Origin: Bacteroidales bacterium
GTDB lineage: Bacteria > Bacteroidota > Bacteroidia > Bacteroidales > UBA3824
DNA: 38,365 bases
Assembly (NCBI GenBank): GCA_017960885.1
Contig: JAGCYI010000166.1
Location: 1 to 38,365 of the forward strand
Direction: 5' to 3'
Shown here in pieces: positions 35,759 to 38,365 of this stretch. Position 1 is the first letter of the stretch. Every line of letters begins with the position of its first letter. A program made the position numbers and the translations under genes. A model generated the notes under the pieces. It did no database searches, was not told the DNA's origin, and saw only the letters and a list, made by a program, of their open reading frames with translations.

Positions 35759-35789
35759 CAAATGTAACCATTTCTCCCGACAATCCAAA
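35759..35789 (-). promoter_or_regulatory. Bacteroidota-type promoter of the adhesin operon
   Basis: On the minus strand a -7 element TACATTTG (35759-35766) and a -33 element TTTG (35786-35789) are 19 bases apart, a textbook spacing. Transcription would begin near 35752, about 35 bases before the lipoprotein ATG at 35717. Confidence 0.7.
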
Positions 35790-35957
35790 TATTTTCTTAT
35801 CTATTTTTTACTATTTTTATTTAATTATATATTTTTATAATGTGCTATATATATATCAGTTAGTTAAGTAGTTTATGAAAATTATTGCCGTTATAAAATA
35901 TTATCAATATATAATATATTTAAAAAAAAGTGTTAAAAATATTTTGCAGAGTGATTT

Positions 35958-35965
35958 TATATTTG
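35958..35965 (+). promoter_or_regulatory. Candidate -7 element for the FN3 protein gene
   Basis: TATATTTG matches TAnnTTTG and lies 36 bases before ATG 36002. The region is very AT-rich and no well-spaced TTG was found. It fits the start at 36002 rather than the earlier in-frame ATG at 35930, which would lie upstream of it. Confidence 0.4.
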
Positions 35966-36001
35966 TTATTTAGCCAACGAAAAAACACAAACTACCTCTT
36001 C

Positions 36002-38005
36002 ATGAAACTACCATCTCTTATACTTCTGATAATGATATGTATGCCCGCTATGGCGCAGCGGCAGCAGAATATCATGCTGATAGCCAAGCCCGGACGCGAC
36101 CGCATAGAACTCCGTTGGGCTCCGGTTGCGTATCCAGTGTGGGACGAGGCTAAGCAATGCGGATATACTTTTGAAAAATATATGGTAAAAGAGCAGGGCG
36201 ACTCGGTATGGGCAGAAAAACAATTTTCTAAAAATATCAAAATGGCGGAAATGGGCGAATGGGAGCCATACGCCGACAACCAGTACACCGCAGTGGCGGC
36301 AGAGTGCATATTTGGCGAGCGCGAGACTTACACCGATTTTAATCCTATTACAGCATATAAAAAACACAACGACAACGAACAGCGGTTTGGCTTTGCGCTC
36401 TACTGCGCTGATATGGACACCACCACCGCCCGCCTTGCCGGACTATATTACAACGACTCCGATGTGGACAAGAGCTGCACCTACATCTACTCTGTAAGGT
36501 TGGCAACCGCCGACACCCTCTACACCGACACAGCAGTGGTGATGTCGTCGATACGAGCCTACCGCCCACTATACCCTCCGCCAGCCCCCACAATAGTGGT
36601 ACGCAACCGCGCGGCACATATTTCGTGGGATACGCAAGCCACACCTTATTATATAGCATACTATATCGAAAAGAGCGAAGATGGCAAGCATTTTGAAAAA
36701 ATATCCGAACAACCCATCTCAGCCACTTACGGTTCGTTTGAAATGCGTATCATCGACACGCTTGAAACCAACGGCAAGGCATATTACTACCGTGCCTACG
36801 GCTTTGATAGTTTTGGCGAAAGTGGTCCTATGTCGGATGTGTCGAAATGCATAGGCAAGCCTGAAATCACCTCGGTGCCCGAACTCACCTACGCCGAAAC
36901 TGTTAACAACAATTCTGTGGTGGTAAACTGGACTTACAATGCCAACCAAGAATCCGCAATTGAGGGATATAAGATATACCGCTCCGAATCGTCAGGCGGC
37001 ACCAAACAACTGCTGTCGGGCAATATCAGTCCGCAATCGCGCAGTTTTACCGACACTAAACCTCTCAACGACAACTACTATTTTATTTCGGCATACAATT
37101 CTTCAAGCGAAGTAATCAACCCCTTTCCTTCGTATGCCATGCTTGTTGACAGCATTCCGCCAGCCGCGCCCGCACCTCCTGAGGGCTTTTGCGACAGTCT
37201 TGGACGCGTGACGGTGTATTGGCATCGCAGCACCGACCCCGATGTGATAGGTTACCGCCTTTTTCGCGCCAATCTGCCTGATGTGGAGTTTGTGATGGCG
37301 TGCCCTTATATGATTAAAGATACCACCTACACCGACACCATTACATTAAACACCAGCACCGAATATATCTATTACCGGCTCAAGGCAGTGGACGGTCGCG
37401 ACAATCAAAGCCAGATGTCGCCACCAGCAGCAGTGGCAAGGTACGACACCATTCCGCCGTCGCCGCCACGAATCAGCAATGTGGAGATAGCCCGCAAAAA
37501 AAACATAGTCTCGTGGCACAAATCGGTTTCGGGCGATGTAAAAAGCGTTGTTTTATTTCGTACAACTAATCTCAATAGCAAGTTCGACACCTTGGCTATA
37601 TTGCAACCACGCGACACCGAATACAGCGACAACAATATTGAGGAGGGCGAGACCTACTATTACGCACTCAAGGCTATGGATAATGGCGGACTATGGTCAG
37701 ACATCTCGAATATCGTGGCAGCAGATATTCCGGCAAAACCCGAAAAAATTGTATTAACCACCACCGTAACAACCAATGGGGTAAAACTCAAATGGAACAC
37801 CGACCAATTGCGCAAGAAGGTGGTGTCAACCGTTGTTTTCCGAGCGGTAGACACTAATGATATAAGCACCTACGCCATAGTGCACGGCAACGAATACACC
37901 GACACCAACGTGTCGGCGGGCAATACCTACAGGTATTGCATCAGGCATCAATTTGATGATGGCACAGAATCATCATTAAGCGATGAAGGTAAAATTTCTT
38001 TTTAA
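36002..38005 (+). CDS. Secreted protein with fibronectin type III repeats
   Basis: Start at 36002 gives a Sec signal peptide (MKLPSLILLIMICMPAMAQ). The 667-residue product has about five FN3-type domains, visible from repeated 'W...tD....GYkiyR' and 'yYyalkAmD..g..S..S' patterns: IELRWAPV early on, AHISWDTQATPYYIAYYIEK, VVNWTYNANQESAIEGYKIYR, VTVYWHRSTDPDVIGYRLFR, IVSWHKSVSGDVKSVVLFR, and LKWNTDQLRK near the end. No lipobox, T9SS sorting domain or barrel is visible, so it may be periplasmic or anchored by a partner. The next gene starts 6 bases later, so they form an operon, divergent from the adhesin operon. Confidence 0.8.
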   Translation: MKLPSLILLIMICMPAMAQRQQNIMLIAKPGRDRIELRWAPVAYPVWDEAKQCGYTFEKYMVKEQGDSVWAEKQFSKNIKMAEMGEWEPYADNQYTAVAAECIFGERETYTDFNPITAYKKHNDNEQRFGFALYCADMDTTTARLAGLYYNDSDVDKSCTYIYSVRLATADTLYTDTAVVMSSIRAYRPLYPPPAPTIVVRNRAAHISWDTQATPYYIAYYIEKSEDGKHFEKISEQPISATYGSFEMRIIDTLETNGKAYYYRAYGFDSFGESGPMSDVSKCIGKPEITSVPELTYAETVNNNSVVVNWTYNANQESAIEGYKIYRSESSGGTKQLLSGNISPQSRSFTDTKPLNDNYYFISAYNSSSEVINPFPSYAMLVDSIPPAAPAPPEGFCDSLGRVTVYWHRSTDPDVIGYRLFRANLPDVEFVMACPYMIKDTTYTDTITLNTSTEYIYYRLKAVDGRDNQSQMSPPAAVARYDTIPPSPPRISNVEIARKKNIVSWHKSVSGDVKSVVLFRTTNLNSKFDTLAILQPRDTEYSDNNIEEGETYYYALKAMDNGGLWSDISNIVAADIPAKPEKIVLTTTVTTNGVKLKWNTDQLRKKVVSTVVFRAVDTNDISTYAIVHGNEYTDTNVSAGNTYRYCIRHQFDDGTESSLSDEGKISF

Positions 38006-38011
38006 CAAGGT

Positions 38012-38365
38012 ATGAAACAGAAACTACTAATATTACTAACCCTATTGACATTCTGCACTGCGGCATCCTCTGCCCAGCGCAACTACCCCGTCCGTGCCAC
38101 AGTGCAATACACCCCTCCATACAGCCTCTTTCTCGGCGACTATACCACCCCTAAACTCATCATTACCCTTACAGGTCAAGACCTCTTAGACGCCAACTGT
38201 CCCTACAAACTCTCCATCTCGCTTGAATGTCAGAATGTTAAAATCACAACAAAGCCATCATACAACCCTGCACCTTTATATATCAGCGGCGGACAGACCA
38301 TTGTGCTCACAGGTGCAGAACTCGCAAGATATTTTGATATACAAAACCTCGACTTCCACGGCATC
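38012..38365 (+). CDS. Start of a large secreted protein, cut off by window edge
   Basis: From ATG 38012 the frame is open for all 118 codons to the edge. A signal peptide (MKQKLLILLTLLTFCTAASSA, then QRNYPVRATV) is followed by VQYTPPYSLFLGDYTTPKLI and a segment NPAPLYISGGQTIVLTGAEL. This recalls the N-terminal region of very large surface proteins (the TANFOR-type domain, from memory) found beside FN3-domain proteins in T9SS-bearing Bacteroidota. The start is 6 bases after the FN3 gene stop. The length and the C-terminal sorting signal cannot be seen. Confidence 0.6.
   Translation, partial: MKQKLLILLTLLTFCTAASSAQRNYPVRATVQYTPPYSLFLGDYTTPKLIITLTGQDLLDANCPYKLSISLECQNVKITTKPSYNPAPLYISGGQTIVLTGAELARYFDIQNLDFHGI

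Noticed and set aside
34131..35783. The longer start of the lipoprotein at 35783
   Set aside because: It would put 22 residues in front of a perfect lipoprotein signal and begins within the -33 region of the promoter.
1..38365. tRNA, rRNA, insertion sequence, attachment site or replication origin
   Set aside because: I read the intergenic gaps for tRNA-like arms, transposase motifs and terminal repeats and saw none; gaps are short and no integrase is present.

Overview
The window looks like the chromosome of a Bacteroidota (Bacteroidales-type) bacterium. Several signs agree: promoters of the TTTG / TAnnTTTG type, a fused hisB, an S46 dipeptidyl-peptidase, SprB-type and BspA-type (DUF285) surface proteins, PorQ- and PorG-like type IX secretion (T9SS) proteins, a T9SS C-terminal sorting domain, and Bacteroidota lipoprotein signals. 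It is mostly chromosomal housekeeping DNA with a surface-protein region at the right end and a smaller accessory patch at the left end. No tRNA, rRNA, CRISPR array, insertion sequence or phage module was recognised.

Left end (1-2,790): a truncated AAA-like ATPase on the minus strand with a clear promoter, a decayed stretch holding only the tail of an unknown small protein plus a strong terminator, and a DUF285 lipoprotein made of nine 26-residue repeats. Next (2,791-10,462): a GPH-family sugar/cation symporter with an outer-membrane protein; a minus-strand pair of peptidoglycan enzymes (lytic transglycosylase, then the GT51 polymerase mtgA) whose genes overlap by 32 bases; a three-gene plus-strand operon (DUF4369 lipoprotein, DUF3298 protein, DUF1460 amidase-like protein); and porQ, which meets the last gene tail to tail.

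Centre (10,591-17,485): a plus-strand run of a lipoprotein with a SPOR-like tail, bifunctional hisB, a GT2 glycosyltransferase, a single-POTRA Omp85 protein, nadK and a porG-like gene. Then (17,560-22,400) the translation operon rimP-nusA-infB, with its own promoter, a leader hairpin before rimP and a terminator after infB. It is followed by a DPP7-type S46 peptidase, phoH and purC (22,424-26,482), closed by a terminator.

Right end (26,547-38,365): a minus-strand operon, read from 35,717 down, of a predicted surface-exposed lipoprotein, a 1,749-residue adhesin with about eleven SprB-like repeats and a T9SS sorting domain, and a BspA-like protein with a T9SS-like tail. The genes are 15 bases apart. 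An AT-rich block (about 30.6-34.8 kb) spans the second half of the lipoprotein gene and the first two thirds of the adhesin gene, which suggests the two have varied together. Divergent from this operon is a secreted fibronectin type III protein followed, 6 bases later, by the start of a large secreted protein that runs off the window.

The best candidates for something little described are the lipoprotein-adhesin-BspA operon with its AT-rich block, the FN3 plus large-partner pair, the SPOR-tailed lipoprotein, and the hairpin leader of rimP. All identifications are from reading the sequence and from memory of the families; no database search was run.
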